This document shows, in pieces, positions 36,770 through 45,844 of a stretch of 64,000 nt of DNA (the stretch's first letter is position 1; each line of letters starts with the position of its first letter). Under the pieces are notes generated by a model. That model was given only the letters and a program-made list of their open reading frames with translations. It searched no databases and was not told where the DNA came from. The translations under genes and the position numbers were made by a program. Source of the stretch: Sphingomonas sp. LaA6.9 (GTDB taxonomy: Bacteria; Pseudomonadota; Alphaproteobacteria; Sphingomonadales; Sphingomonadaceae); contig NZ_JAKVIO010000012.1 in NCBI RefSeq assembly GCF_022601895.1, positions 1 to 64,000 on the forward strand. The letters are read 5' to 3'.

Positions 36770-38413
36770 CTATTTCCCCGCGTCGGCGAGGCTCTTGTCG
36801 CGGGTGGCGCGGAATTCGTCGCCCTTGTTCCAGTTGGGCCAGACGCTCGAATTGGCGACCTCGCGGCCCAGCGCGTAATAGAGCTGGAGATCCTGCACCG
36901 CGCCGTCCCAGTTCCAGTTGGGGTCATATTCATCCGATGCCTGGTGATAATGCTGGTCGGTGTACTCGGCGGCGATCTTCATGCCCTGCGCCTTGCCGCC
37001 CGCGACGAGATCGTCGCCGCTGCCCGCGTTGAACATCGGCACGCCGAGCTTGGCGAGGCTGAAATGGTCCGAACGGTAGTAAAAGCCCTTTTCGGGCGTG
37101 GATTCGGGCGAGATATAGCGCCCCTGCGCCTTCACCGCCTTTTCGAGGATCGGGTCGAGCCCGGACTTGCCCCAGCCGACCGCGGTGACGTCCTTCGTCG
37201 GACCGAGGATGTTGAGCCCGTCCATGTTGACGCCGCTGACGGTCCTGGCGAGCGGATAGACGGGATTTTCGGCATAATATTTGGAGCCGAGCAGCCCCGA
37301 TTCCTCGGCGGTGACCGCGAGGAAGATCAGCGAGCGGTCGGCTGCGCCCGCCTTGACGTGCGCCTCGGCCATCGCGATCAGCCCTGCGGTGCCCGTGGCG
37401 TTGTCGAGCGCGCCGTTGCAGATGTCGTCGCCCGTTTCGTCGGGCATGCAGCGGCCGAGATGATCCCAGTGCGCGGTGTAGAGGAAGGTTTCGTCGGGGC
37501 GAGCCTTGCCGGGCAGGATGCCGATGACGTTCTTCGATTTGCTGCGCTTGATCGCGTTGTCGAAGCTGACCGATGCCTTGACGCCCAGCGGCACCGCCTT
37601 GAAGCCGGGTTGCTTCGCGGCGGCGGCGAGCGCCGCGAAATCCTTGCCCGCAGACGTGAAGAGCGCCTCAGCCGCGGGCTTCTGGATCCAGCCCACGGCC
37701 TGGCTCTGGTCCATGTGGTTGTTGACGTCGTCGGCGCCAAGCTGCGGGCCGGTCCAGCTCGAATCCACGGTCTTCCAGCCATAAGCGGCCGGTTCGGTGT
37801 CATGGACGATGATCGCGGCGGCGGCGCCCTGACGCGCGGCTTCCTCGTATTTGTAGGTCCAGCGGCCATAATAGGTCATGGCGCGGCCGTTGAAGGTGCC
37901 GCCGACATCGGGCTTCTGCCAGTCGGGATCGTTGATGAGGATGATGACGGTCTTGCCCTTCACATCGACGCCCGCATAGTCGTTCCAGCCGCGCTCGGGC
38001 GCGTTGACGCCATAGCCGACGAAGACGACGTCGCTGTTGCTGATCGCGATATTGGGGACGACGCGGTAGGTGCCGATCACCATGTCCTTGTGCAGATCGA
38101 AGGCGAGCGGCGTCTTGCCGCCGGTGAAGCTGAGTGGCGAGACATTGCTGTTGGTGATCTCGACCAGCGGTACGTCCTGATACCAGCTCCCGTTATTGCC
38201 GGGCTTGAGGCCGGCCTTTGCGAAGCGTTCGGCGATCAGCGCGACGGTCTTGTCCTCGGCGGGCGTCGTCGGCGCACGGCCTTCAAAGGCGTCGGACGAA
38301 AGCGTCTCTGTGACGGATTTCAGGGTGTCGAGCGAAATGGCGCCCGACTGGGCCTGTGCGCTGACGGCAGCAAGGGCGAGCGGGGCGGCGGCAAGCAACA
38401 GTATCGAACGCAT
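36770..38413 (-). CDS. M28 family metallopeptidase, secreted
   Basis: A 547-residue peptidase with a signal peptide (LLLAAAPLALAAVSAQAQ). A PA-domain-like insert contains GYGVNAPERGWNDYAGVDVK. The two-zinc catalytic part follows: TAHWDHLG (His/Asp), GALDNATG (bridging Asp), TAEESGLLGS (catalytic and ligand Glu), GVNMDGLN (Asp) and the last His near DQHYHQASDEYD. The start at 38413 is followed by a clear signal peptide; the open frame continues far upstream without meaning. It is probably a periplasmic or exported aminopeptidase. It diverges from the S9 gene at 38558 across 144 bases. Confidence 0.92.
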   Translation of the reverse strand: MRSILLLAAAPLALAAVSAQAQSGAISLDTLKSVTETLSSDAFEGRAPTTPAEDKTVALIAERFAKAGLKPGNNGSWYQDVPLVEITNSNVSPLSFTGGKTPLAFDLHKDMVIGTYRVVPNIAISNSDVVFVGYGVNAPERGWNDYAGVDVKGKTVIILINDPDWQKPDVGGTFNGRAMTYYGRWTYKYEEAARQGAAAAIIVHDTEPAAYGWKTVDSSWTGPQLGADDVNNHMDQSQAVGWIQKPAAEALFTSAGKDFAALAAAAKQPGFKAVPLGVKASVSFDNAIKRSKSKNVIGILPGKARPDETFLYTAHWDHLGRCMPDETGDDICNGALDNATGTAGLIAMAEAHVKAGAADRSLIFLAVTAEESGLLGSKYYAENPVYPLARTVSGVNMDGLNILGPTKDVTAVGWGKSGLDPILEKAVKAQGRYISPESTPEKGFYYRSDHFSLAKLGVPMFNAGSGDDLVAGGKAQGMKIAAEYTDQHYHQASDEYDPNWNWDGAVQDLQLYYALGREVANSSVWPNWNKGDEFRATRDKSLADAGK

Positions 38414-38557
38414 CGGCGATGTCCTCGGAAACGCTTTGGTTGCGCGCTTCATGGCAGCGCGGCGTGGCGCGCGCAACGCCGCGCCGACCAATTCACTATT
38501 GCACGCGACCAATGTTCGCGGCAGCATCGCCAATGTATTGAAATTGGGGGGAATAGA

Positions 38558-40531
38558 ATGCATCGTTTCGTTGCCGCGCTGTTTGCGGCCACCATGCTCG
38601 TACCTGTCGCGCAGGCGCAGGCCAATGATGCCGCCGCGCTGTTCGGCGTGCGCGAGCATGTCGAAGATATCAGCCTGTCTCCCGATGGCCGCCGCGTTGC
38701 GTTCATAGCGCCGGATCAGGCGCGCGGATCGATCCTCTACACAGCCGAGGTCGCGGCCGAGGCCGCACCCGTTCGCGCGGCGTATTCGGACGGTGATCCC
38801 GAACGTCTGCGTGGCTGCGGCTGGGTGTCGAATACACGGCTTGTATGCAGCGTGACGAGCATGACCGATCAGGCCGGGCTGAAGATCGGCTTTTCGCGGC
38901 TGATCGGCGTCGATGCAGATGGCAAGAACCTTAAGCTCGTGAGTGCACGCACCGGATCGCGCGCGTTGGGCCTGAACCAGGATGGCGGGGAGGTTCTCGA
39001 CTGGCTGCCGGACGAAGATGGCGCGATTCTGCGCACGCGCGAGTTTGTTCCCGAATATTCGACCGGTACCCATCTTGCGCAGAAGGAGGCCGGTCTGGGC
39101 GTGGAGCGTGTCGACACGATGAGTTTGGCGAGCAAACGCGTCGAACCGCCCAAGGATGATGCGGCTGACTATATTTCGGATGGCCATGGCCGCATTCGTA
39201 TCATGAGCAGCCTGCCGAAGAACGACTCCACTGGTTATTTGAAGGCGACGCTCAAATATTTCTATCGCACCAAGGACAGCGACAACTGGCGCGAATTCGG
39301 CAAGCGCGACATCTCGACGGGCGAGGGCTTCAATCCCGTCGCGGTCGATCGCAACCTGGATGCCGTTTACGGCTTTCGCGACAAGGATGGTCGCAGGGCG
39401 GTCTTCCGTGTCGCGCTCGACGGGACGATGCGAGAGGAACTGGTCTATGCGCATCCCGAAGTGGATGTCGACGGTCTCGTGCGCATCGGCCGGCAACACC
39501 GCGTCGTCGGGGTCACCTTCGCCACCGACAAGCGGCAGACCGTTTTCTTCGACCCCGCACTGAAGTCTCTGGGGGCCGCGCTTTCAAAGGCATTGCCGGG
39601 GCTGCCGCTGGTAAGCTTCATCGATTCAAGCCTTGATGAGAGCCGGTTGCTGCTCTGGGCGGGAAGCGACACCGATCCTGGGCGCTATTATGTCTTCGAC
39701 AAGAAGGCCAAGAGCCTGAACGAAGTGCTGTTGGCGCGCCCGCAACTGGAGAGTGTGAAGCTGGCGACGGTGAAGCCGGTGAACTACAAGGCGGCGGACG
39801 GCACGATGATCCCCGGCTATCTGACGCTGCCTGCCGGTAGCACCGGTAAGAACCTGCCCACGATCGTGATGCCGCATGGCGGGCCTTCGGCGCGCGATGA
39901 ATGGGGGTTCGACTGGCTGGCGCAATATTACGCCAATCGCGGCTATGCGGTTCTGCAGCCCAATTTCCGGGGATCGTCCGGCTATGGCGACCAGTGGTTT
40001 CAGAAGAACGGATTCCAGTCATGGCGCACCGCGATCGGCGACGTGAATGACGGCGGACGCTGGCTGGTGTCCGAGGGAATTGCCGATCCCGGGAAGCTGG
40101 CGATCGTCGGCTGGTCCTATGGCGGCTATGCCTCGCTCCAGTCTGCGGTGCTCGATCCCGATCTGTTCAAGGCGATCGTCGCGATCGCGCCGGTAACCGA
40201 TCTGGAAAGGTTGCGGCAGGAAGCGCGCCAGTACACCAACTTCAAGCTGGTCGATGCCTCCATCGGCAATGGCCCGCATGTGAAGGAAGGATCACCCGCG
40301 CAGAATGCCGGGAAGATCAAGGCGCCCGTGCTGATGTTCCACGGCGATCTTGATGCCAATGTGGACGTCGCGGAATCGCGGCTGATGGCCGACAGACTGA
40401 CCGCTGCGGGCAAGAAGCACGAACTGGTCGTCTACCCCAAGCTCGAACATTCGCTGGCCGATTCGAAGGTCCGCACCGAGATGCTGGGCAAGTCCGACGC
40501 ATTCCTTCGGGCATCGCTGGGCATCAACTAG
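38558..40531 (+). CDS. S9 family prolyl oligopeptidase-like peptidase, copy 1
   Basis: A 657-residue peptidase with a signal peptide (MHRFVAALFAATMLVPVAQA), a beta-propeller-like N-terminal domain (ISLSPDGRRVAFI) and a C-terminal alpha/beta-hydrolase domain. The triad is clear: Ser in GWSYGGYASLQ, Asp in FHGDLDANVD and His in PKLEHSLADS. HGGPSARDEWGFDW is the family oxyanion region. The start at 38558 has a G-rich site upstream; the open frame extends to 36626 but that part is antisense to the M28 gene. It is probably a periplasmic dipeptidyl or oligopeptidase. The paralogue follows at 40709. Confidence 0.93.
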   Translation: MHRFVAALFAATMLVPVAQAQANDAAALFGVREHVEDISLSPDGRRVAFIAPDQARGSILYTAEVAAEAAPVRAAYSDGDPERLRGCGWVSNTRLVCSVTSMTDQAGLKIGFSRLIGVDADGKNLKLVSARTGSRALGLNQDGGEVLDWLPDEDGAILRTREFVPEYSTGTHLAQKEAGLGVERVDTMSLASKRVEPPKDDAADYISDGHGRIRIMSSLPKNDSTGYLKATLKYFYRTKDSDNWREFGKRDISTGEGFNPVAVDRNLDAVYGFRDKDGRRAVFRVALDGTMREELVYAHPEVDVDGLVRIGRQHRVVGVTFATDKRQTVFFDPALKSLGAALSKALPGLPLVSFIDSSLDESRLLLWAGSDTDPGRYYVFDKKAKSLNEVLLARPQLESVKLATVKPVNYKAADGTMIPGYLTLPAGSTGKNLPTIVMPHGGPSARDEWGFDWLAQYYANRGYAVLQPNFRGSSGYGDQWFQKNGFQSWRTAIGDVNDGGRWLVSEGIADPGKLAIVGWSYGGYASLQSAVLDPDLFKAIVAIAPVTDLERLRQEARQYTNFKLVDASIGNGPHVKEGSPAQNAGKIKAPVLMFHGDLDANVDVAESRLMADRLTAAGKKHELVVYPKLEHSLADSKVRTEMLGKSDAFLRASLGIN

Positions 40532-40553
40532 AGCCGCATGCGTAAAATCAGAC

Positions 40554-40609
40554 CCGCTCATCCTGAGGAGCCGTTTCGCCTTCGCTCGGTCCCTCCTCAG
40601 GAGGAGCGG
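40554..40609. repeat. Dispersed palindromic repeat copy
   Basis: CCGCTCATCCTGAGGAGCCG on the left and CCTCCTCAGGAGGAGCGG on the right form an inverted pair around TTTCGCCTTCGCT. It is the same family as the copies at 36584, 44886 and 56715. It sits between the two S9 genes. Confidence 0.75.
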
Positions 40610-40708
40610 AAGGTGGTGCCGATTTTGCGCAACGTGCTCCAAACGAAAAAGGGGCGGTCGTTGCCGGCCGCCCGTTCAGCCAACTCCAGATACACAAGAG
40701 GAACCCCG

Positions 40709-42673
40709 ATGCCTGGAGCCGGAATGCACCGATTTGTGATCGCGATTGTTGCGGCTCTCGACGGGGCGCCCTTTGCCATGGCCCAGCCTGCCTCCGAGGC
40801 GGCAGCGCTGTTCGGCGTGCGCCCGAACGTGGATTATGTGACCCTTTCGCCTGACGGGACGAAGCTTGCCTTTATCAGCGCAGTGGGCGAACGCGGGACC
40901 GATCTTTACACGGTTTCGATTGGCTCTGGAGAAAAGCCGCACCGTGCGCTGATGGCTGATGGCCTTCCCAAGCGCCTGTCCGATTGCCGCTGGGTTTCGA
41001 ACCAGCGCCTCCTGTGCCAGTTGCTCATCACCACGCAGATCGCCACATCGCTGGATGATGAGCCCACCACGCTTTCGCGGCTGGTTGCGGTGGATGCCGA
41101 TGGCACGAACCTGAAGCTCGTGAGCGACCGCAGCCTTGACCGCTATTATAACCGGCCCACGCTGTTCGGGGGCAATGTCGTGGATTGGCTGCCCGGAGAG
41201 GATGGCGTCGTCCTGATCGGTCAACTGGAGCCCCGTGGCTATGTCGTGGCCAGGGTGGACACGAGGACGGGCAAGCGCGAGCTCGTCGCCGACAGCAACG
41301 CCGATGTCGTGGAATATATATCGGACGGGCACGGCGACGTGCGGATCCAGGGCGTGGGTCAGCGCAAAGGGGCGACGGGCTATGAGTCGTCGCAACTGAT
41401 CTATTATTACCGGCGCAAGGGCGAAAAGAAGCTCGAGCGGCTCGACACGTACGACACGCTGACCGAGGCTGGCTTCAACCCGCTGGCAGTCGATCGCGAC
41501 AAGGACGTCGTCTACGGTTTTCGCAAGGTGGGCGGCAAGCGCGCGGTCTATGCGGTCTCGCTCGACGGCTCGTTCGGGGACAGGCTGGTTTTCGAGCACC
41601 CGCAGGTCGATGTCGACGGGTTGATCCGTTTCGGCCGACAGGGACGCGTCGTGGGAGCGACCTATGTGACCGAGAAGCGCGAGGCGGCCTATTTCGACCC
41701 CGCGCTCAAGGCGCTCTCCGCTTCGCTTTCCAAGGCGCTGCCGGGCCTGCCGCTGATCCACTTCCTCGACGCGAGCCTTGATGAGAGCCGCATCCTGCTA
41801 TGGGCGGGAAGTGATACCGATCCCGGGCGCTACTTCGTTTTCGACAAGAACACCAAGAAGCTGGAGGAAGTCCTGCTGCAACGCCCGCAACTCGAGGGCG
41901 TGAAGCTGGCGACGGTGAAGCCGATCAGCTTTCCGGCCGCGGACGGCACCGTGGTGCCCGGCTATCTCACGCTGCCGCCGGGGAGTAACGGACGGGGTCT
42001 CCCGGCGATCGTCATGCCGCATGGAGGACCGAGCGCGCGCGACGAATGGGGTTTCGACTGGCTTGCGCAATTCTACGCCAATCGCGGCTTTGCCGTGTTG
42101 CAGCCCAATTTCCGGGGTTCGGCGGGCTATGGCGATGCGTGGTTCGAAAAGAACGGCTTTCAATCCTGGCGCACCGCGATCGGAGACATCAACGACAGCG
42201 CGCGCTGGCTGATCTCGTCGGGCGTGGCGGATCCCGCCAAAATGGCGATCGTGGGCTGGTCCTATGGCGGCTATGCCGCATTGCAATCGAATGTGGTCGC
42301 GCCCGATCTTTTCAAGGCGATCCTGGCGATCGCGCCTGTCACAGACCTGCAGCAGCTCAAGCAAAGCGCGCGCAACTTCACCAATGGTCCCGCAGTGCAG
42401 GCGTTCATCGGCACGGGGCCGCATGTGCGCGAGGGATCGCCGGCGCAGAACGCGGCGCAAATCAAGGCGCCGGTGCTGATGTTCCACGGCGACCTCGATG
42501 CGAACGTCAAGCTCGAGCAATCACAGCTGATGGCGGACAGGTTGAAGGATGCCGGCAAGCGCGCGGAGCTGATCGTATATCCGCGGCTGGATCACGATCT
42601 TCGCGATTCAAAGGCGCGCACGGAAATGCTGAGCAAGTCCGACGCGTTCCTGCGCGCCGCCATGGGGATGTGA
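40709..42673 (+). CDS. S9 family prolyl oligopeptidase-like peptidase, copy 2
   Basis: A 654-residue paralogue of the gene at 38558 with the same layout: signal peptide, propeller, then catalytic domain with Ser in GWSYGGYAALQ, Asp in FHGDLDANVK and His in PRLDHDLRDS. Long identical stretches in the catalytic half (PHGGPSARDEWGFDWLAQ) show a tandem duplication; the propeller halves have diverged more. The start is ambiguous: ATG 40709 has GAGGA at good distance, while ATG 40724 also has GGAG and matches the MHRF start of copy 1. The stop is certain. Confidence 0.92.
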   Translation: MPGAGMHRFVIAIVAALDGAPFAMAQPASEAAALFGVRPNVDYVTLSPDGTKLAFISAVGERGTDLYTVSIGSGEKPHRALMADGLPKRLSDCRWVSNQRLLCQLLITTQIATSLDDEPTTLSRLVAVDADGTNLKLVSDRSLDRYYNRPTLFGGNVVDWLPGEDGVVLIGQLEPRGYVVARVDTRTGKRELVADSNADVVEYISDGHGDVRIQGVGQRKGATGYESSQLIYYYRRKGEKKLERLDTYDTLTEAGFNPLAVDRDKDVVYGFRKVGGKRAVYAVSLDGSFGDRLVFEHPQVDVDGLIRFGRQGRVVGATYVTEKREAAYFDPALKALSASLSKALPGLPLIHFLDASLDESRILLWAGSDTDPGRYFVFDKNTKKLEEVLLQRPQLEGVKLATVKPISFPAADGTVVPGYLTLPPGSNGRGLPAIVMPHGGPSARDEWGFDWLAQFYANRGFAVLQPNFRGSAGYGDAWFEKNGFQSWRTAIGDINDSARWLISSGVADPAKMAIVGWSYGGYAALQSNVVAPDLFKAILAIAPVTDLQQLKQSARNFTNGPAVQAFIGTGPHVREGSPAQNAAQIKAPVLMFHGDLDANVKLEQSQLMADRLKDAGKRAELIVYPRLDHDLRDSKARTEMLSKSDAFLRAAMGM

Positions 42674-42682
42674 GACAAAAGA

Positions 42683-42710
42683 AAAGGGCGGTCCCGAGGG
42701 GCCGCCCTTT
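42683..42710. terminator. Bidirectional terminator between S9 copy 2 and rpsD
   Basis: AAAGGGCGG (42683-42691) pairs with CCGCCCTTT (42702-42710). T-rich tracts follow on both strands (TTTCTTGTTCTTT on plus, TTTTCTTTTG on minus), so it can end both convergent transcripts. Confidence 0.85.
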
Positions 42711-42734
42711 CTTGTTCTTTGGCTGGAAAGCCGA

Positions 42735-43349
42735 TCAGCGCGAGTAGAACTCGACGACCAGATTGGGTTCCATCTTCACCGGATAGGGCACTTCGTCGAG
42801 CGAAGGCACGCGGGTGAAGGTGACCTTGGCCGCGCCATCGACCGCGACATAGTCGGGGATGTCACGCTCGGCGAGGCTCTGCGCTTCCATGACGAGCGCC
42901 ATTTCCTGCGCCTTCTTGCCCAGCGTGATCTCGTCGCCCGGCTTCACCAGACGCGACGCGATGTTGCACTTCACGCCGTTCACATAGATGTGGCCGTGCG
43001 AGACGAGCTGGCGTGCCGAGAAGATCGTCGGCGCGAACTTGGCGCGGTAGACGAGCGCGTCGAGGCGACGCTCGAGCAGGCCGATCAGGTTCTGGCCGGT
43101 GTCGCCCTTCATACGGGCGGCTTCGAAATAGGCCTTCTTGAACTGCTTCTCGGTGACTTCGCCGTAATAGCCCTTGAGCTTCTGCTTCGCGCGGAGCTGG
43201 ATACCGAAGTCCGACATCTTGCCCTTGCGGCGCTGGCCGTGCTGGCCGGGGCCGTATTCGCGGCGGTTGACGGGGCTCTTCGGGCGACCCCAGATGTTCT
43301 CGCCCATGCGGCGATCGAGCTTGTACTTGGCGCTGTTGCGCTTCGACAT
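42735..43349 (-). CDS. rpsD: 30S ribosomal protein S4
   Basis: A 204-residue S4. The start at 43349 gives [20 protein letters not shown] with AAGGAA 6 bases upstream; a longer frame to 43388 is rejected. The typical [20 protein letters not shown] and the S4 RNA-binding domain ([30 protein letters not shown]) are present. It binds 16S rRNA early in 30S assembly. It is monocistronic here, as in many alphaproteobacteria, and ends at a strong bidirectional terminator. Confidence 0.98.
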   Translation of the reverse strand: MSKRNSAKYKLDRRMGENIWGRPKSPVNRREYGPGQHGQRRKGKMSDFGIQLRAKQKLKGYYGEVTEKQFKKAYFEAARMKGDTGQNLIGLLERRLDALVYRAKFAPTIFSARQLVSHGHIYVNGVKCNIASRLVKPGDEITLGKKAQEMALVMEAQSLAERDIPDYVAVDGAAKVTFTRVPSLDEVPYPVKMEPNLVVEFYSR

Positions 43350-43537
43350 GTCAGTTCCTTCAATTGCTACAACGTGGTCCGTCCGCAAAGGACGGGGTTA
43401 GTCCCGGTACCGCTCTGCTGATGATCGAAGATCGAGGCAGGGCCGCCGCTTCACCGGGGTGCGGGGCCAATTGCGAAGGGCGCGCTAATACGCGCGCTGG
43501 CATGAAAGTCAAGTGATGCGGCGGCGAACCGCGCCGA

Positions 43538-43765
43538 TCAGCGCGTCATGCGCTGCACGTCGCGCAGATTATTGTCGTTGCGCTGGTCTTCGGCTGCCCA
43601 TTCCTCGGCGGTCTTGCAGATCTTCTTTTTCGCCAGCCGCGTGCCGGTTGCCAGCTTGTTGGCGCGGCAGACCTTTTCAGCCTTTGGCTCTTTGGCTTCA
43701 TCGGAAGATGCGAAGGCGGGGGTCATGACGAGGGCGGACGCGACGAAAGCAACGAACATACGCAT
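43538..43765 (-). CDS. Small exported protein of unknown function
   Basis: A 75-residue protein starting MRMFVAFVASALVMTPAFAS, a clear signal peptide. The mature part is polar, with two cysteines (KVCRANKLATGTRL, KKICKTAEEW) that may form a disulfide, and the end DNNLRDVQRMTR. GGAAAG lies 8-9 bases before the ATG at 43765. Similar short CRxxKxTGTRL-type exported proteins occur in sphingomonads without assigned role. It stands alone between rpsD and the divergent chorismate mutase gene. Confidence 0.7.
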   Translation of the reverse strand: MRMFVAFVASALVMTPAFASSDEAKEPKAEKVCRANKLATGTRLAKKKICKTAEEWAAEDQRNDNNLRDVQRMTR

Positions 43766-43880
43766 GGTGAATGTCTTTCCATGGGAACTTAAGCTACGGC
43801 GAAAAACCATAATTTCGCACAAATGTACATGGCGATATTGTGTGCTCGACGGAGCGGTTTTGCGCGGCTAGATCGCCGCC

Positions 43881-44186
43881 ATGATCGAAGAACGCAAAGC
43901 AGCCGAGATGTGCGGGACGATGACAGAGGTCCGCGCCGGCGTCGATTCCGTCGACCGTGAATTGTCGAGACTTCTGGGCGAGCGCTTCCGCTTCATGGAG
44001 GCCGCGGCGCGGATCAAGCCCGAGCGGAACATGGTGCGCGACGAGGCGCGCAAGGCGGAGGTGATCGCCAATGCGCGCGCCAATGCGGTGGCCAACGGCT
44101 TTCCGGCGGACATCGCCGGCGAATTGTGGGAAGTGCTCGTCGAGGCGTCGATCGCCTATGAACTGGACGCCTTCGATCAGCGCTGA
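43881..44186 (+). CDS. Chorismate mutase (AroQ/PchB type)
   Basis: A 101-residue all-helical chorismate mutase. VRAGVDSVDRELSRLLGERF is the first long helix with the active-site Arg and Asp. RIKPERNMVRDEARKAEVIA holds the Lys/Arg substrate contacts, and LWEVLVEASIAYEL is the last helix. It converts chorismate to prephenate for Phe/Tyr synthesis; the related isochorismate-pyruvate lyase PchB has the same fold, but no pyochelin-type genes are near. The last 10 bases overlap the end of the convergent GIY-YIG/TrmJ gene. Confidence 0.88.
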   Translation: MIEERKAAEMCGTMTEVRAGVDSVDRELSRLLGERFRFMEAAARIKPERNMVRDEARKAEVIANARANAVANGFPADIAGELWEVLVEASIAYELDAFDQR

Positions 44187-45286
44187 CGCGGATTGGCGAG
44201 GCTGGAGAGCACGCCGCGCAGTGTCCGCACCTCCATGCTGTTCCAGCCGGGCTTGGTGAGCAGCGTCCGCAGCGTGCGCCGCGTCGAGGGCGCGCGATCG
44301 GGCGGGAAGAAATAGCCCGCCTTGTCCAGCATCGCGTCGAGCTGGCCGATCATTCCGTCGAGTTCGTCCTGCGGCGCGGGCGGGTCGATCTCGACCGAGG
44401 GCGGCGAGGCGAGGGCTTCGCCCTTCGACCATTCATAGGCGACGAGGATCACCGCCTGGGCGAGATTGAGCGAGCCGAATTCGGGGTTGATCGGCACGGT
44501 CAGGATCTTGCGCGCGACCGCGACATCGTCGGTCTCGAGGCCCGAGCGCTCGGGGCCGAAAAGGATCGCGGACCTGCCGCGCGCCGCGCGCATCTCCTGC
44601 GCGGCGACCTCGGGGGTGACCACGGGCTTGGTGACGCCGCGCTTGCGGACGGTGGTAGCGTAGATGTGCTGGCAGTCGGCCACGGCGTCGGCGACGCTCT
44701 CGAAGACCTGCGCGCGCTCGAGCACGATGTCCGCGCCCGAGGCGGCGGGTCCTGCCGAGGGGTTGGGCCAGCCGTCGCGCGGCGCGACGAGGCGCATCTC
44801 GGTCAGCCCGAAATTGAGCATCGCGCGCGCGGCCTTGCCGATATTCTCGCCAAGCTGCGGACGGACGAGGACGATGGCGGGGGCGCTTCGAGACAGGCCT
44901 TCGCCTTCGCTCAGTCCCTCCCCAGCGTGAGCGGATATCGCGTTGTTTCCTTGATTCCGCTCATCCTGAGGAGAGGCTGAGCCTGGCGAAGTCTCGTCTC
45001 GAAGGATCGCGCCGCGCCGGGAAAGCGCACGCACTGCATCCCAGTCGCCACGGATCAATGCTTCCTTCTTGGCGCGCGACCAACCCTTGAGCCGCTGCTC
45101 GACCGCGAAGGCCTGATCGCGATCGGGGAAGCTATCGGACCATATCAGTTCGATCGGGCGGCGTGATTGCGTGTAGCCTTCAATCTCGCCGTGCTGGTGC
45201 TGCCCAACGCGCGCTTCGAGGTTGTCGGTATGGCCGACATAGTAGCTGCCATCAGCGCAGCGAAGCATATAGGTGAAGAAGCTCAC
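44177..45286 (-). CDS. GIY-YIG nuclease domain fused to TrmJ-type tRNA methyltransferase
   Basis: One open frame of 369 residues from a GTG with GAGGG upstream. Residues 1-93 are a complete small GIY-YIG domain (TYMLRCADGSYYVGHTDNLE, KGWSRAKKEALIRGDWDAV). Residues about 135-369 are a SpoU-class methyltransferase of TrmJ type (VLVRPQLGENIGKAARAMLN, ILFGPERSGLETDD, INPEFGSLNLAQAV), which 2'-O-methylates tRNA position 32. The linker (about 94-134, GSASPQDE...GEGLSEGEG) is a translation of two dispersed palindromic repeats. The parts are separate genes in most relatives I know, so a repeat insertion seems to have joined them. It is downstream of nrdR. Confidence 0.85.
   Translation of the reverse strand: MSFFTYMLRCADGSYYVGHTDNLEARVGQHQHGEIEGYTQSRRPIELIWSDSFPDRDQAFAVEQRLKGWSRAKKEALIRGDWDAVRALSRRGAILRDETSPGSASPQDERNQGNNAISAHAGEGLSEGEGLSRSAPAIVLVRPQLGENIGKAARAMLNFGLTEMRLVAPRDGWPNPSAGPAASGADIVLERAQVFESVADAVADCQHIYATTVRKRGVTKPVVTPEVAAQEMRAARGRSAILFGPERSGLETDDVAVARKILTVPINPEFGSLNLAQAVILVAYEWSKGEALASPPSVEIDPPAPQDELDGMIGQLDAMLDKAGYFFPPDRAPSTRRTLRTLLTKPGWNSMEVRTLRGVLSSLANPRQR
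44886..45006. repeat. Two dispersed palindromic repeats inside a coding frame
   Basis: Units at 44886-44934 (CTTCGAGACAGGCCTTCGCC ... GTGAGCGG) and 44957-45006 (CCGCTCATCCTGAGGAGAGG ... CTCGAAGGA) are inverted relative to each other. They match the intergenic family at 36584, 40554, 45307 and 56715. Here they are translated as the linker of the GIY-YIG/TrmJ fusion without any stop codon. Confidence 0.8.
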
Positions 45287-45306
45287 TGCATGCCCTCTGG
45301 CTGCGG

Positions 45307-45356
45307 TCCTTCGAGACGGGCCTTCGCCATGCTCAGTCCCTCCTCAGGATGAGCGG
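45307..45356. repeat. Dispersed palindromic repeat copy
   Basis: TCCTTCGAGACGGGCCTTCG ... CCTCCTCAGGATGAGCGG in the gap between nrdR and the GIY-YIG/TrmJ fusion. It is the same family as the copies within the fusion, 300 bases away. Confidence 0.75.
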
Positions 45357-45379
45357 CCAGGTGAGGCGGCAGCACAAGG

Positions 45380-45841
45380 TCACTTGTCCCCCATTTCCTT
45401 CACCGACCCTGCGAAATCCTCGAAATCCTTGGCTTCGGTGAAGTCCTTGTAGACGCTGGCGAAGCGGATATAGGCGACGCTGTCGAGCGCCTTCAGGCCA
45501 TCCATCACCATGCCGCCAAGCTGGGTGGCGGTGACCTCGCTCTCGCCGCTCGTCTCGATCTGGCGCTGGATCGCGGAGACAAGCTTGTCGATGCGGGTCT
45601 GGTCGATCGCGCGCTTGCGACAGGCGATCGCGATCGAGCGTTCGAGCTTTTCGCGGTCGAATGGTTCGCGGCCGCCCTCGCTCTTGACCACGGTCAGCTC
45701 GCGCAGCTGGATACGCTCGAAGGTCGTGAAGCGCGCGCCGCAGCCCTCGCACTGGCGCCGCCGGCGGATCGCCGCCCCGTCTTCGGTGGGGCGGCTGTCC
45801 TTCACCTGGCTGTCTTCATGGCCGCAGAACGGGCACTTCAA
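45380..45841 (-). CDS. nrdR: Transcriptional repressor NrdR
   Basis: A 153-residue regulator of ribonucleotide reductase genes. The N-terminal zinc ribbon has C3, C6, C31 and C34 ([31 protein letters not shown]). The ATP-cone follows ([20 protein letters not shown]), sensing ATP/dATP. Length is typical. It starts 3 bases after the glyA stop, so it belongs to the rpiB-glyA-nrdR operon, a common alphaproteobacterial arrangement. Confidence 0.97.
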   Translation of the reverse strand: MKCPFCGHEDSQVKDSRPTEDGAAIRRRRQCEGCGARFTTFERIQLRELTVVKSEGGREPFDREKLERSIAIACRKRAIDQTRIDKLVSAIQRQIETSGESEVTATQLGGMVMDGLKALDSVAYIRFASVYKDFTEAKDFEDFAGSVKEMGDK

Positions 45842-45844
45842 GGA

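Noticed and set aside
36626-38557. N-terminal extension of the first S9 peptidase by 644 codons
   Set aside because: The extension is antisense to the M28 peptidase. The S9 signal peptide starts at 38558 with its own ribosome site.
38414-39499. N-terminal extension of the M28 peptidase
   Set aside because: It is antisense to the S9 gene. The M28 signal peptide begins at 38413.
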